Shown piece by piece: positions 25,729 through 33,816 of a stretch of DNA of 34,635 nt. The stretch comes from Oscillospiraceae bacterium (GTDB lineage: Bacteria > Bacillota > Clostridia > Oscillospirales > Acutalibacteraceae): contig JAISBE010000021.1 in assembly GCA_031266365.1 (NCBI GenBank), positions 1 through 34,635 on the forward strand, given 5' to 3'. Every line of letters starts with the position of its first letter. Within the stretch, counting starts at the first letter, position 1. A program made the position numbers and the translations under genes. The notes below the pieces were generated by a model. The model saw nothing but the letters and a program-made list of their open reading frames with translations. It had not been told where the DNA came from and searched no databases.

Positions 25729-26361
25729 ATGGACAAACAAAAAATAATACATTTGGCTATATCTGCATTAAGAAATGAATACCCAAAAGCCAATTGTTCG
25801 CTGATTTACAAAAATCCATTAAATCTTTTAATCGCCACTCGCCTTTCAGCACAGTGCACAGACGCAAGAGTAAATCTCGTTACACCTAAATTATTTAAAA
25901 AATTCCCAACCCTTGAATCTCTTTGCAATGCAAGTGTGCAAGATATTGAAGATTGCATACACTCATGTGGTCTTTATAAAACCAAGGCGAGAGACATAAT
26001 AGCCATGTGCCAACTATTAAAACAAAACTATAACGGAATTATTCCAGATAATATCGAAGAGTTGATAAAACTTCCGGGAGTTGGCCGCAAAACCGCCAAT
26101 CTCATTGTTGGGGATATTTTTCACAAACCCGCTGTAGTTGTGGACACTCATTGTATCCGTATCACCAAAAGGCTTGGCTTACACAAAGAAAAAAATGCAG
26201 AAAAAATTGAAAAAATATTAAAAAATCTCCTTCCACCTGATGAATCAAACGATTTTTGCCACAGACTGGTATTACATGGAAGGGCTGTGTGTTGTGCAAA
26301 ACTCCCCAAATGCAAAAATTGTGTTATGAGAAATTTTTGTAAAAGCTTGATATTTTTATAA
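25729..26361 (+). CDS. nth: Endonuclease III (DNA glycosylase/AP lyase)
   Basis: A 210-residue base-excision repair enzyme for oxidised pyrimidines. The helix-hairpin-helix LPGVGRKTA contains the catalytic Lys121, and VVDTH contains Asp139. The C-terminal 4Fe-4S ligands are C188-x6-C195-x2-C198-x5-C204, the exact family spacing. AGAAAGGTG precedes ATG 25729. Complete and normal. Confidence 0.95.
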   Translation: MDKQKIIHLAISALRNEYPKANCSLIYKNPLNLLIATRLSAQCTDARVNLVTPKLFKKFPTLESLCNASVQDIEDCIHSCGLYKTKARDIIAMCQLLKQNYNGIIPDNIEELIKLPGVGRKTANLIVGDIFHKPAVVVDTHCIRITKRLGLHKEKNAEKIEKILKNLLPPDESNDFCHRLVLHGRAVCCAKLPKCKNCVMRNFCKSLIFL

Positions 26362-26428
26362 TCATATGATATAACTATAAATATAATATATATAAATTCC
26401 AATATAAGTTTAAGGAGTTTGATCAGAA

Positions 26429-27244
26429 ATGGAAGAACAAAGATTATATTTTATAGATCAAATTAAATCTTACGACGAAACATTCAAGTTAGACGAAGAA
26501 GTATTTATAAATTGCTATTCCAAAAAACAATTAGAAGCCGTCTCTTCCAAAGAAGATCGAAAATTTCTAGGCGAGTTTGCAAAAGATAGTAAAAAAGATA
26601 AAATTGCGCAGTTCGAGGCAAAAGATGACGTTTACCCTATGTATGAATACAAAGCACACAACCGTTTTGCATTTGCTGAAAAAGGCTTCGTAAAATGCGC
26701 AGACACCGATAATACATACATAATTTTTCTCAAAGATGTCTTATGGATTAGAGTTTTAATAATTGCACTTTTGCTCGCATTGCTTGGCGGGGGAATTTTT
26801 GCGGCCACAAAGTATTTAACCAGCAGCGCTCCACCTTTAGATAAAGTCCTAACTTCAGCTGCACCTCCAGATGCAACACCTACTATCGATCCAAATGCAG
26901 TCGAGACTGATTCTACTGATAAAACGGCCAACGATAAAAACGGAAAAACCCACGCTCAAGTCTCGACTATACATAAAATTGAATTACCCGCTAATTCACG
27001 CATTGCGTATACTAAACTTCAAAATAATGAAGGAAACCCATCTGCTACATTTACACTTACAATAAATGGAAAAGAAATAGCAAAAACAGGATTAGTTCCG
27101 GGCGGACGTGCAATTAATCAATTAACGTTAAATGAATCATTGCCTCAAGGTACATATAACGGGGTAATAGTGCAGCAATTTTTTGATTCCAATGGGAATC
27201 TATTGAACAGCGCCAAGATACAAGTACAGGTCATAGTGACGTAG
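26429..27244 (+). CDS. Unknown single-pass membrane protein with extracytoplasmic domain
   Basis: A 271-residue protein I cannot assign. An acidic/basic soluble N-terminal part (1-103, presumably cytoplasmic) is followed by one membrane segment (about 104-128, WIRVLIIALLLALLGGGIFAA). A Pro/Thr/Asp-rich linker (130-170) leads to a C-terminal beta-rich domain (about 175-271: LPANSRIAYTKLQNNEGNPSA..., ending SAKIQVQVIVT). That domain looks like an Ig- or CalX-type sandwich, with 'VPGGRAINQLTLNESLPQGTYNGVIVQQFFD'. AAGGAG lies 11 bases before ATG 26429. The topology suits a signal-transducing or anchoring protein, but no function is shown by sequence. Confidence 0.7.
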   Translation: MEEQRLYFIDQIKSYDETFKLDEEVFINCYSKKQLEAVSSKEDRKFLGEFAKDSKKDKIAQFEAKDDVYPMYEYKAHNRFAFAEKGFVKCADTDNTYIIFLKDVLWIRVLIIALLLALLGGGIFAATKYLTSSAPPLDKVLTSAAPPDATPTIDPNAVETDSTDKTANDKNGKTHAQVSTIHKIELPANSRIAYTKLQNNEGNPSATFTLTINGKEIAKTGLVPGGRAINQLTLNESLPQGTYNGVIVQQFFDSNGNLLNSAKIQVQVIVT

Positions 27245-27555
27245 GCTTTTATTTTAAAAAGTCGTATTACTTTGACTTTGTATTAATAAGCGGCAAAAGA
27301 GTGATAAAAATTACAAATTAAATTTAGATTTATAAAAATATTGCATTTTACATCTGAATAATCGTGGCAATTTATACGCATATCGTTTCTGCATACTATT
27401 ATTGACATATTAAACTTAAAATTTTCTCACTGGCTATCGTTAATTGCAAAAAACGATAGCCTAATCTATATAAATCAGTAAAACCATTTTAAATTTTTTT
27501 CAAAGCCTTTCGCGCCGTTAAGTGAGTGCTGTGGCCGAAGTATTTGGTCTATTAA
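27245..27555. other. Intergenic region with a perfect 10-bp hairpin
   Basis: It contains GGCTATCGTT (27432-27441) and AACGATAGCC (27452-27461) with a 10-base loop. The hairpin is strong, but no T-run follows, so it is not a classic terminator. Nothing else is recognised. Confidence 0.5.
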
Positions 27556-27584
27556 TTGCAAATAATAGCGAAGTATGGTATAAT
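27556..27584 (+). promoter_or_regulatory. Promoter of dapF-pyrG
   Basis: TTGCAA (27556-27561), 17 bases, TATAAT (27579-27584), with TG one base before the -10. It lies about 52 bases before the dapF start. Confidence 0.75.
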
Positions 27585-27636
27585 ATTATTATAGAAATTT
27601 TTATTTACAAACTTCACGGCCAAGGAGGGCAACAAC

Positions 27637-28482
27637 TTGAACTTAAAGTTCACTAAAATGCAAGGATGTGGTAATGATTATATATATTTCGATTGCTTTT
27701 CTCAAAATATAGAAAATCCACAAAATCTTAGTGTTAAATTATCCAATCGGCACTATGGCATCGGCGGAGATGGCATTATTCTTATCTGCCCGTCTTCAAT
27801 CGCAGATGCAAAAATGAAAATGTTTAATGCAGATGGCAGTGAAGGAAAAATGTGCGGAAATGGAATTCGCTGCGTAGGTAAATATTTAGCCGATAATAAT
27901 ATTGTCAATGGCGACGAAATTACTATAGAAACTTTAAGCGGAATTAAATCTCTAAAAATCAATCGCAAAGATGACGAAGTCCAGTCGTTAAGGGTCGATA
28001 TGGGAAAACCCATTTTTTCTTCAGCAGCAATACCCGTAAACCTAAATTCAGAGCGTATTTTAAATTTACCGCTCCAAGTCGCCGGCAAGATTTATAAAAT
28101 CACCTGTATATCCATGGGCAATCCTCATTGCGTCGTGTTCGTTGATTCCATAGATATCCTAAACCTTGATGAAATAGGCCCAAATTTCGAAAATCATGAA
28201 ATATTTCCCAATAAAATCAACACAGAGTTCGTAAAAATAAACAACACTTTGCCACAAACTTTAACTATGCGCGTATGGGAAAGAGGCAGCGGCGAAACAT
28301 TAGCTTGCGGGACTGGAGCATGCGCGGCTGTGGTCGCGGCAGTCGAAAGTGGCTATTTCAAAAAGGGCACCGATATAACTGCAAAACTGCGCGGAGGAGA
28401 TCTCATAGTTAATTACACAGATGAAACAGTTTATATGACCGGCGATGCTAAAAAAGTATTCGAAGGAGTTATGCAAATTTGA
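27637..28482 (+). CDS. dapF: Diaminopimelate epimerase
   Basis: A 281-residue PLP-independent epimerase that makes meso-diaminopimelate for lysine and peptidoglycan. The two catalytic cysteines lie in MCGNGIRC and ACGTGACA. '[12 protein letters not shown]' opens the first domain, and '[10 protein letters not shown]' is a further signature. It starts with TTG 27637 behind AAGGAGGG. Its last codons overlap the pyrG start by 4 bases (TTGA), implying coupled translation. Confidence 0.96.
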   Translation: MNLKFTKMQGCGNDYIYFDCFSQNIENPQNLSVKLSNRHYGIGGDGIILICPSSIADAKMKMFNADGSEGKMCGNGIRCVGKYLADNNIVNGDEITIETLSGIKSLKINRKDDEVQSLRVDMGKPIFSSAAIPVNLNSERILNLPLQVAGKIYKITCISMGNPHCVVFVDSIDILNLDEIGPNFENHEIFPNKINTEFVKINNTLPQTLTMRVWERGSGETLACGTGACAAVVAAVESGYFKKGTDITAKLRGGDLIVNYTDETVYMTGDAKKVFEGVMQI

Positions 28483-30077
28483 AGAAATACATATTTGTGA
28501 CTGGTGGTGTTGTTTCTGGACTCGGCAAAGGAATAACAGCAGCATCGTTAGGCCGGCTACTAAAATCTAGAGGCCTTAAAATTGCGGCTCAAAAGCTAGA
28601 CCCATATATCAATGTGGATCCTGGGACAATGAGCCCCTATCAGCACGGCGAAGTTTTTGTGACGGAAGACGGTGCAGAGACTGATTTGGATCTCGGCCAT
28701 TACGAGCGTTTTATTGACGAAAATTTAAATAAATTTTCAAATTTAACAACAGGTAAAGTATACTGGAACGTTTTAACCAAAGAACGCGGTGGTGAATATC
28801 TTGGCGAAACTATTCAGGTTATCCCCCATATCACAAATGAAATTAAAAATTTTATATATTTAGTTGGAGAAAATCCAAACGCCGACGTTGTCATAACGGA
28901 GATCGGCGGCACAACCGGCGATATTGAAAGTCAGCCATTCCTGGAAGCAATCAGGCAGGTATCCTTAGAAGTTGGCCGTAAAAACTGTCTTTTTATACAC
29001 GTAACTCTAGTCCCGTATATAAAAAGTTCTGGAGAGCACAAATCTAAACCAACTCAACATTCCGTTAAAGAACTCCGTTCATTGGGTATAAATCCCGACA
29101 TCATAGTTGCACGCTTTGACGAACCAATAAGCGATGATATACGGCAAAAAATATCACTATTTTGCAATGTTAAACCCGATTGTGTAATACAAAATATCAC
29201 CGTTTCCAAGCTTTACCAAGCTCCACTTATGCTTGAAAAAAGCGCCTTTTCCGATATTGTCTGCAGAGAGCTTGATTTAAATTGCCCAAAAGGGGATATG
29301 ACCGAATGGACAGATATGCTCAATAGAATCGAAAATGCGAAAAAAACAGTGAAAATCGCACTTGTTGGAAAATACGTCCGCCTGCACGACGCTTATCTTT
29401 CAGTCGCCGAAGCATTAAGTCATGGAGGATATGAAAACAGTGCAAAAGTGGAAATAAAGTGGATAGATTCCGAGCTAGTAACAGAATTTTCCGCTGACGA
29501 TCTACTCTCTGATTGCAACGGCATTTTGGTCCCCGGGGGATTCGGAAAGCGCGGCATAGAGGGCATGATAACAGCCGTAAAATATGCGAGAGAGCACGAT
29601 ATTCCTTTTTTAGGGTTATGCCTCGGCATGCAGATTGCTGTAATCGAGTTTGCACGAAACGCTTTGAACCTTAAAGAGGCAAATTCCAGCGAATTCAAAC
29701 CGGACGGAAAGTTTTCGGTGATAGACCTAATGCCCAATCAGCACGACGACCTTCCAAAAGGCGGAACAATGCGCCTCGGCGCTTATCCGTGCAAAATTAA
29801 AAAAGGTTCAATTTTGGAGCGCGCCCACAAATTAAAGGAGATAAATGAAAGGCATCGCCACCGTTATGAATTCAACAACAGCTTTAGAGAGCAATTCGAA
29901 AAAAGCGGAATGATATTTTCTGGTACATCGCCGAACGAATTACTAATAGAGGCCATCGAATTGCCCAAAAATAAATTTTTCGTCGGCGTGCAATACCATC
30001 CCGAATTCAGAAGCCGCCCAAACCATGCCCATCCCCTGTTTCACGAATTCATCAAAGCCACCGCTACCCTCAACTAA
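28479..30077 (+). CDS. pyrG: CTP synthase (glutamine-hydrolysing)
   Basis: A 532-residue full-length enzyme that aminates UTP to CTP. The N-terminal synthase domain starts [17 protein letters not shown], with [25 protein letters not shown] UTP/ATP site residues. The C-terminal class I glutaminase has the nucleophile Cys in GLCLGMQ and the His/Glu pair in QYHPEF. It begins with TTG 28479, overlapping dapF. Confidence 0.97.
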   Translation: MKKYIFVTGGVVSGLGKGITAASLGRLLKSRGLKIAAQKLDPYINVDPGTMSPYQHGEVFVTEDGAETDLDLGHYERFIDENLNKFSNLTTGKVYWNVLTKERGGEYLGETIQVIPHITNEIKNFIYLVGENPNADVVITEIGGTTGDIESQPFLEAIRQVSLEVGRKNCLFIHVTLVPYIKSSGEHKSKPTQHSVKELRSLGINPDIIVARFDEPISDDIRQKISLFCNVKPDCVIQNITVSKLYQAPLMLEKSAFSDIVCRELDLNCPKGDMTEWTDMLNRIENAKKTVKIALVGKYVRLHDAYLSVAEALSHGGYENSAKVEIKWIDSELVTEFSADDLLSDCNGILVPGGFGKRGIEGMITAVKYAREHDIPFLGLCLGMQIAVIEFARNALNLKEANSSEFKPDGKFSVIDLMPNQHDDLPKGGTMRLGAYPCKIKKGSILERAHKLKEINERHRHRYEFNNSFREQFEKSGMIFSGTSPNELLIEAIELPKNKFFVGVQYHPEFRSRPNHAHPLFHEFIKATATLN

Positions 30078-30183
30078 AGCTGTGGATAAAATCTCCCATG
30101 CACCCAATAATCACTATTTCTCTTTTGTTATAGCACATATAATTCTGTTTTTCTGCCATTTATAATAATTTTAAATTTTATGC

Positions 30184-30212
30184 TTGACAAGTTGATATAT
30201 TTATGGTAATAT
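30184..30212 (+). promoter_or_regulatory. Plus-strand promoter-like element facing the peptide cassettes (copy 1)
   Basis: TTGACA, 17 bases, TAATAT. The same block is repeated at 32010-32038. Transcription would run antisense into the 3' end of the membrane-protein gene at 30243-30542. Confidence 0.5.
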
Positions 30213-30242
30213 AAATGTGTTGTAGCGTTCATAAGTGATGGT

Positions 30243-30542
30243 TTATTTAGTGATTTTAATCACCGCGCCAAAAAAATTAAATGTAATTAATAGCGCCAAA
30301 ATTACATAAAAGCATTTTAATATGATAACAATATAATGCATCCTTTTTTTTACTCTTTCATTAAGTGACGGCGTAATATATAAATAAATATACCAAATAA
30401 CTAGTAAAACAAGCATAACAGAAGTCAACGTCCATATAGCCGCTTTAATCCAATTATTGGATATAAGCCATGAGCTTACCAAACCGAAGAAAACTACAAA
30501 AAAAATGTCAAACCAGACCTCACCTTTACTTTGCCATCTCAC
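30243..30542 (-). CDS. Small three-segment membrane protein, putative immunity partner (cassette C, second copy)
   Basis: A 99-residue protein with three predicted membrane helices (about 10-28, 33-56, 70-92), separated by a conserved NNWIKAAIW and a basic loop TPSLNERVKKRMH. It is clearly homologous to the proteins at 30715-31023 and 32076-32360. GTG 30542 begins MRWQSKGE and follows AGGAGG with identical spacing in all three genes. The immunity role is inferred only from its place after double-glycine peptide genes. It lacks its own peptide gene: only the last codons of one remain upstream (30684-30696). Confidence 0.75.
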   Translation of the reverse strand: MRWQSKGEVWFDIFFVVFFGLVSSWLISNNWIKAAIWTLTSVMLVLLVIWYIYLYITPSLNERVKKRMHYIVIILKCFYVILALLITFNFFGAVIKITK

Positions 30543-30613
30543 AAAAATTGCCTCCTATGATTTAAGATTTAGAGTTCGCTATATAATAAGCACACACCCA
30601 AGCAAGAAGTTTC

Positions 30614-30638
30614 CCGTTCCTGCTTTAAGCAGGAACGG
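30614..30638 (-). ncRNA. Conserved intercistronic hairpin (copy 1)
   Basis: A perfect inverted repeat, CCGTTCCTGCTT (30614-30625) and AAGCAGGAACGG (30627-30638). It is related to those at 31092-31118 and 32433-32463, always between a cassette gene end and the AGGAGG of the next membrane-protein gene. No T-run follows on the minus strand, so it is more likely an RNA processing or stability element than a terminator. Confidence 0.7.
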
Positions 30639-30683
30639 AATCTCATCTTTGGTGTCGCTAGCGATCTTTAGCAGCTACAGTTT

Positions 30684-30696
30684 TCATGCCACAGTG
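30684..30696 (-). pseudogene. Residual 3' end of a deleted double-glycine peptide gene
   Basis: The 13 bases TCATGCCACAGTG match the stop end of the two neighbouring peptide genes at 31151 and 32512 (minus-strand codons ...T/A-V-A-stop). They are preceded on the left by the same AGCAGCT-type block as at 31141. To the right the sequence switches at once to the post-membrane-protein block. The rest of the peptide gene is gone, probably by recombination between cassettes. Confidence 0.6.
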
Positions 30697-30714
30697 TTCA
30701 TAGTGATGGTTTAT

Positions 30715-31023
30715 TTAGTGATTTTTAAAAAACCATGCAAAAAAATCAAATGCAATTAATAGTGCCAAAATGATATACGACACCTTTAGTATAATAAAAG
30801 TGTAATACATCCTTTTTTCTACTTTTTCACTAAGCGATGGCGTAACACGTAAATAAATATACCAAATAACTAGTAAAACAAGCATAACGGAAGTAAGCGT
30901 CCATATGGCCGCTTGAATCCAGTTATTGGATATACTTAATCTCAGTGGGCTTAACAAACCAACGAAAACTACAACAAAAATGTCAATCCAGACCTCATCC
31001 TTACTTTCCCATTTCCATCTCAC
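30715..31023 (-). CDS. Small three-segment membrane protein, putative immunity partner (cassette C, first copy)
   Basis: A 102-residue homologue of the 30243 and 32076 products. It has a Trp-rich start MRWKWESKDEVW, helices at about 13-30, 37-60 and 74-96, and the conserved NNWIQAAIWTLTS and TPSLSEKVEKRMYY. GTG 31023 follows AGGAGG at 8 bases. It is immediately downstream of the peptide gene at 31151-31576, with the conserved hairpin between. Immunity or partner function is inferred. Confidence 0.77.
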   Translation of the reverse strand: MRWKWESKDEVWIDIFVVVFVGLLSPLRLSISNNWIQAAIWTLTSVMLVLLVIWYIYLRVTPSLSEKVEKRMYYTFIILKVSYIILALLIAFDFFAWFFKNH

Positions 31024-31091
31024 AAAAATTGCCTCCTACGATTTAAGATTTATAGTGCTAGCGATACAGCACACCCCTAAATAAAGGATTT

Positions 31092-31118
31092 TCTGCTCCT
31101 ACTTAAAGCAGGAGCAGA
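31092..31118 (-). ncRNA. Conserved intercistronic hairpin (copy 2)
   Basis: TCTGCTCCT (31092-31100) pairs with AGGAGCAGA (31110-31118), continuing inward. The single non-matching position is a G-U pair in the minus-strand RNA but a mismatch in plus-strand RNA. It lies between the peptide and membrane-protein genes of cassette C. Confidence 0.7.
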
Positions 31119-31150
31119 TTTCTGTCGCTAGCAAGCCTTAGCAGCTGTTA

Positions 31151-31576
31151 TCATGCCACGGTGCACTCGCGAGAAATTGCTATTGCATCTCTCACTGCCT
31201 TACATAGCATAAGGAGCGGCCCACCTGGAAGTACGTATGCTCCTATTATAGATGCTACAAACGCAGCGCTTACAGTGCCCTTCAGGAACGCATCTATCAT
31301 CTCAGGATGAGAACGCAGATAATCCATAATCCTGTTCACTGCGCAACCAAGGCAAAATCCGCTACTCAACCATGGTCTGTCGGGCAGGTTTCTTGTAACG
31401 CATACCAATATTGTCAAATCATTGCCACAATTGTCACAATGCCCTATTGGGCCAGTTAATCCTCCCGGCGCGCCGCCGTTCACTTGCTCCAGCTCCTTTA
31501 AGCTAAGCTCAACAACCTCGCTGTTGTTTAAATTGGTTTTGCTTAATAATTGTTCTTCTGTTTGAATTTTTAACAT
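31151..31576 (-). CDS. Double-glycine-leader peptide with zinc-ribbon-like core (cassette C)
   Basis: A 141-residue precursor. Leader residues 1-35 (MLKIQTEEQLLSKTNL... ending ELEQVNGG) perfectly match the bacteriocin-type leader with Glu -8, Leu -7, Val -4 and GG. The core of about 106 residues begins APGGLTGP. It has C47-x2-C50 and C75-x2-C78, a spacing like a small zinc ribbon or disulfide knot, then a helical segment. It ends in a Gly/Ala/Leu-rich hydrophobic tail (ASIIGAYVLPGGPLLMLC) and CTVA. AAAGGAAC precedes ATG 31576. The core is longer than usual class II bacteriocins. Secretion would need a C39-peptidase exporter, not in this window. Toxin, signal or effector roles are all possible. 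Confidence 0.8.
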   Translation of the reverse strand: MLKIQTEEQLLSKTNLNNSEVVELSLKELEQVNGGAPGGLTGPIGHCDNCGNDLTILVCVTRNLPDRPWLSSGFCLGCAVNRIMDYLRSHPEMIDAFLKGTVSAAFVASIIGAYVLPGGPLLMLCKAVRDAIAISRECTVA

Positions 31577-31998
31577 AATAATATGTTCCTTTCGTTAAAT
31601 AAAATTTTTTTAAAATAGTGACAATTTGAGAAACTAAACTTTCTCAAAAGTGGTATAATTAAAAATATACCAAATATTTTTTATCCAGAAAATAAATGCA
31701 TGGCGTACACCTCCCGGTTCAGCGCAAAACTTTGCTGTTTCAGCTGAGTTTATTTGTGAAAAAATGGCTATCCGGCGAAAAAATTATTTACGAGTTTATC
31801 GCGAGTATTCAAGTAAATATATTTTTGGAATTATTACTTTATCTGTTAGTTGGACGTAATGTTGGATTCAAAAGTGTGACAATTTCTTGAAAAACCATTC
31901 CCTCACTTTTTTATTATATCACATATAGTTCCGTTTCGGCAACAACTTTTTCTGTTTTTAACAACATTTTTTTGCTTTTTTCTCATTTGTATAATTTT
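31482..31998. repeat. Long direct repeat: peptide leader and 5' region (copy 1)
   Basis: About 517 bases strongly similar to 34118-34635. It covers the leader-coding part of the peptide gene and about 420 bases upstream. Similarity stops where the core-coding sequence begins. Confidence 0.9.
31913..31942 (-). promoter_or_regulatory. Promoter of cassette C with long leader
   Basis: Minus-strand TTGCCG (31942-31937), 18 bases, then TGTGATATAAT with TATAAT at 31918-31913. Transcription would start about 31905, giving a ~330-base 5' leader before ATG 31576. Near the gene the leader holds TGGTATA/TATACCA and TTGAGAAA/TTTCTCAA dyads. It also contains a six-codon frame MHLFSG behind GGGAGGTG, with synonymous changes between the two repeat copies. 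Confidence 0.6.
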
Positions 31999-32009
31999 AA
32001 ATTTTATGC

Positions 32010-32038
32010 TTGACAAGTTGATATATTTATGGTAATAT
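32010..32038 (+). promoter_or_regulatory. Plus-strand promoter-like element facing the peptide cassettes (copy 2)
   Basis: TTGACA (32010-32015), 17 bases, TAATAT (32033-32038), in a block shared with 30184-30212. It points antisense into the membrane-protein gene at 32076-32360. Confidence 0.5.
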
Positions 32039-32075
32039 GAATGTGTTGTAGCGTTCATAGCGATCTTCTACTGTT

Positions 32076-32360
32076 TTAGATAAAGTGTAAAATATTCAAC
32101 ATAGCTAATAATGCCATAATGCCAGCAAAGAATTTCAATATAATAACAGTATAATGCATCCTTTTTTCTACTTTTTCACTAAGCGATGTGGTAATACATA
32201 AATAAATATACCAAATAGCCAATAAAACAATCAAAATAAAGGCCAATGACCATATGGCTATTTTAATCCAGTTATTGAATATTAAATTTTGGCTTAACAG
32301 ACACAATGAAGTTACACCCAAAATATCCCAAAAGATATCACCTTTACTTTGCCATCTCAC
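32076..32360 (-). CDS. Small three-segment membrane protein, putative immunity partner (cassette B)
   Basis: A 94-residue homologue of the 30243 and 30715 products (MRWQSKGDIFWDI, NNWIKIAIWSLAF, TTSLSEKVEKRMHYTVIILKFF). Three hydrophobic helices with a basic loop before the third. GTG 32360 follows AGGAGG with 8-base spacing. It directly follows the cassette B peptide gene, separated by the third hairpin. Confidence 0.77.
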   Translation of the reverse strand: MRWQSKGDIFWDILGVTSLCLLSQNLIFNNWIKIAIWSLAFILIVLLAIWYIYLCITTSLSEKVEKRMHYTVIILKFFAGIMALLAMLNILHFI

Positions 32361-32432
32361 AAAAATTGCCTCCTACGACGAAATTTTAAATTACAGAGTT
32401 AGCGATACATAACAACGAACCTGAATAAAGAA

Positions 32433-32463
32433 TTTCTCGCCCCAGCTTAAAGCCGGAGCGAAA
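32433..32463 (-). ncRNA. Conserved intercistronic hairpin (copy 3)
   Basis: CGCCCCAGCTT (32438-32448) pairs with AAGCCGGAGCG (32450-32460). Two positions pair only as G-U in the minus-strand transcript. It lies between the cassette B peptide and membrane genes, like copies 1 and 2. Confidence 0.65.
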
Positions 32464-32511
32464 TCTTTTCTTTAGGTATTGCTAACAGATCTTAACCAAC
32501 CGCAACAACTA

Positions 32512-32928
32512 TCATGCCACAGCGCAGAATCTAAAACCCATTAGCGCAGCTACTGTAGCACATATCTGGCGGGCTATTTTAACGGGAAGCCATATCCCTC
32601 CCAGTATCGCCGCGAAATGCGCCGCATTTATAGTGCCATTCACTATTTGGTCCAGTACCTCAGGATGTTCCTTTACATAATCTTTCACCATGTCCACCGC
32701 GCAACCGAAACAAATTCCACTATCCTTCCAGTTTTGGTCGGGCAGCTGTCTTGTAACGTATACCAATAACGTGTTATTGTTGGCACATCGATCACAATGA
32801 CCAAACCCGGGTGAATCACCTACTGGCGCGCCACCGATTACTCGCTCCACCTCCTCCACTGAAAGCGCGATTGGGCCGGAAATATTCATGTTTAATAATT
32901 GTTCTCCTGTTTTTACATTTTTATTCAT
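32512..32928 (-). CDS. Double-glycine-leader peptide with zinc-ribbon-like core (cassette B)
   Basis: A 138-residue precursor. The leader (1-33) ends SVEEVERVIGG, and the core starts APVGDSPG. The core has C45-x2-C48 and C73-x2-C76, with LVYVTRQLPDQNW between, very like the cassette C core (GHCDxC, VTRxLPDxxW, GxCxGCAV). It ends in a hydrophobic amphipathic tail (AAHFAAILGGIWLP...) and FCAVA. AAAGGG lies 8 bases before ATG 32928; the longer frame from 32991 is not needed. The leader DNA is more diverged from the other two cassettes. Confidence 0.8.
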   Translation of the reverse strand: MNKNVKTGEQLLNMNISGPIALSVEEVERVIGGAPVGDSPGFGHCDRCANNNTLLVYVTRQLPDQNWKDSGICFGCAVDMVKDYVKEHPEVLDQIVNGTINAAHFAAILGGIWLPVKIARQICATVAALMGFRFCAVA

Positions 32929-33075
32929 GGTTATTACCCTTTCTTTTAAAAATAAATTTTTAATTATAAATATTGTATTTTTAGTTTTCACGCCACGTTG
33001 CAGCGTTCATAGCGATCTTCTACTTGGGTATGCACACACATTTAAAAATCAACTAACGGGCAAATATAAAACTTT

Positions 33076-33237
33076 TTATTCACTCTGATTGCGATTAATA
33101 ACTAAGTAAATATACCTAATAACTAACAAAATATAAATAGTAATCACCAGCGCCATAATCGAAGTTGGCCACTCCCACTTATTCTCTATTGCAATCCACC
33201 ACAGCATCATACCGATAATAGCTTTTAGTTTTTCCAT
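33076..33237 (-). CDS. Short membrane protein, truncated relative of the cassette partners
   Basis: A 53-residue protein from ATG 33237, behind AGGAGG (10 bases). It starts MEKLKAIIGMMLWW; the segment NKWEWPTSIMALVITIYILLVIRYIYLVINRN aligns with the NNWIK...LLVIWYIYLYITPS part of the three-helix partners. It has two helices instead of three. Downstream it has the same GCGTTCATAGCGATCTTC block (33003 on) that follows the cassette B partner at 32051. Confidence 0.6.
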   Translation of the reverse strand: MEKLKAIIGMMLWWIAIENKWEWPTSIMALVITIYILLVIRYIYLVINRNQSE

Positions 33238-33556
33238 AATTCGTTTTCCTCCTACAAATCCTGGCGTGTAGCGCACAATAATAACTCTATATTTAAGCAT
33301 ACTTATCGTAAACTCAAATATTTTATGCGCATTCACCAATTATGTTAGTTAAAAATATCATTAAAAAATACCAAAATATAATTTTAGTATTTTGCCATCG
33401 GTTAGGCGGCTCAAATATCTTTGCTTTTACCACTAAGGTGCGCAAGGGGGAAGAAATATCTATGCACCTTGCAGTCTTGCATTGAGTCGGATAGCATGCC
33501 TTTTAGTTAAACAAAAAAATTGCACAAAGTTGTCCATAATCTCAAATATCTATCAA
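33238..33556. other. Intergenic region with a dyad
   Basis: No gene seen. It contains AAGGTGC (33435-33441) and GCACCTT (33464-33470), 22 bases apart, a possible structure between two cassette genes. Confidence 0.4.
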
Positions 33557-33739
33557 TTACTTATTTCTAAAGCGTTTAATAATAAACGCCAAAAAATCGA
33601 TGATTTCAGGAGCGAACAAAATTCCAAAATCAGCTATTGTACGTGCAGATAATGGTGCACAATCTATAGAGGATACTATAATACACCCTGTTATAAATAG
33701 TAACCAAGAGGTTTGCTTTTTATCCAACCATTTCAACAT
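33557..33739 (-). CDS. Small two-segment membrane protein (cassette A)
   Basis: A 60-residue protein, MLKWLDKKQTSW..., with two hydrophobic stretches (about 11-29 and 36-54) and a basic end (KRFRNK). GAGGGGGA lies 6 bases before ATG 33739. It lies 77 bases after the cassette A peptide and is the best candidate partner for it. It is not obviously homologous to the three-helix family. Confidence 0.6.
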   Translation of the reverse strand: MLKWLDKKQTSWLLFITGCIIVSSIDCAPLSARTIADFGILFAPEIIDFLAFIIKRFRNK

Positions 33740-33816
33740 GATTTTTCCCCCTCACTCAGTTTTAACTCAAGTTTCCGAGTCCTTCACACCATCTGACAAA
33801 CTAGATGTAGCTAAAC

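Noticed and set aside
30457..30759. Plus-strand frame and small hydrophobic start MVYLVIL near 30238, considered as a type I toxin
   Set aside because: It is antisense to partner-gene ends, has no ribosome site, and the residues are not preserved between copies.
31741..31815. Possible TGA-as-Trp recoding in the cassette 5' region (a frame reading through two TGA)
   Set aside because: Normal genes here use TGA as a stop (for example the baseplate J gene at 4728-4730), and the frame also meets TAA.
31696..31890. Plus-strand 64-codon frame opposite the cassette leader
   Set aside because: The second copy of the repeat (from 34335) has an early TAG in this frame, and base changes do not follow codon structure.
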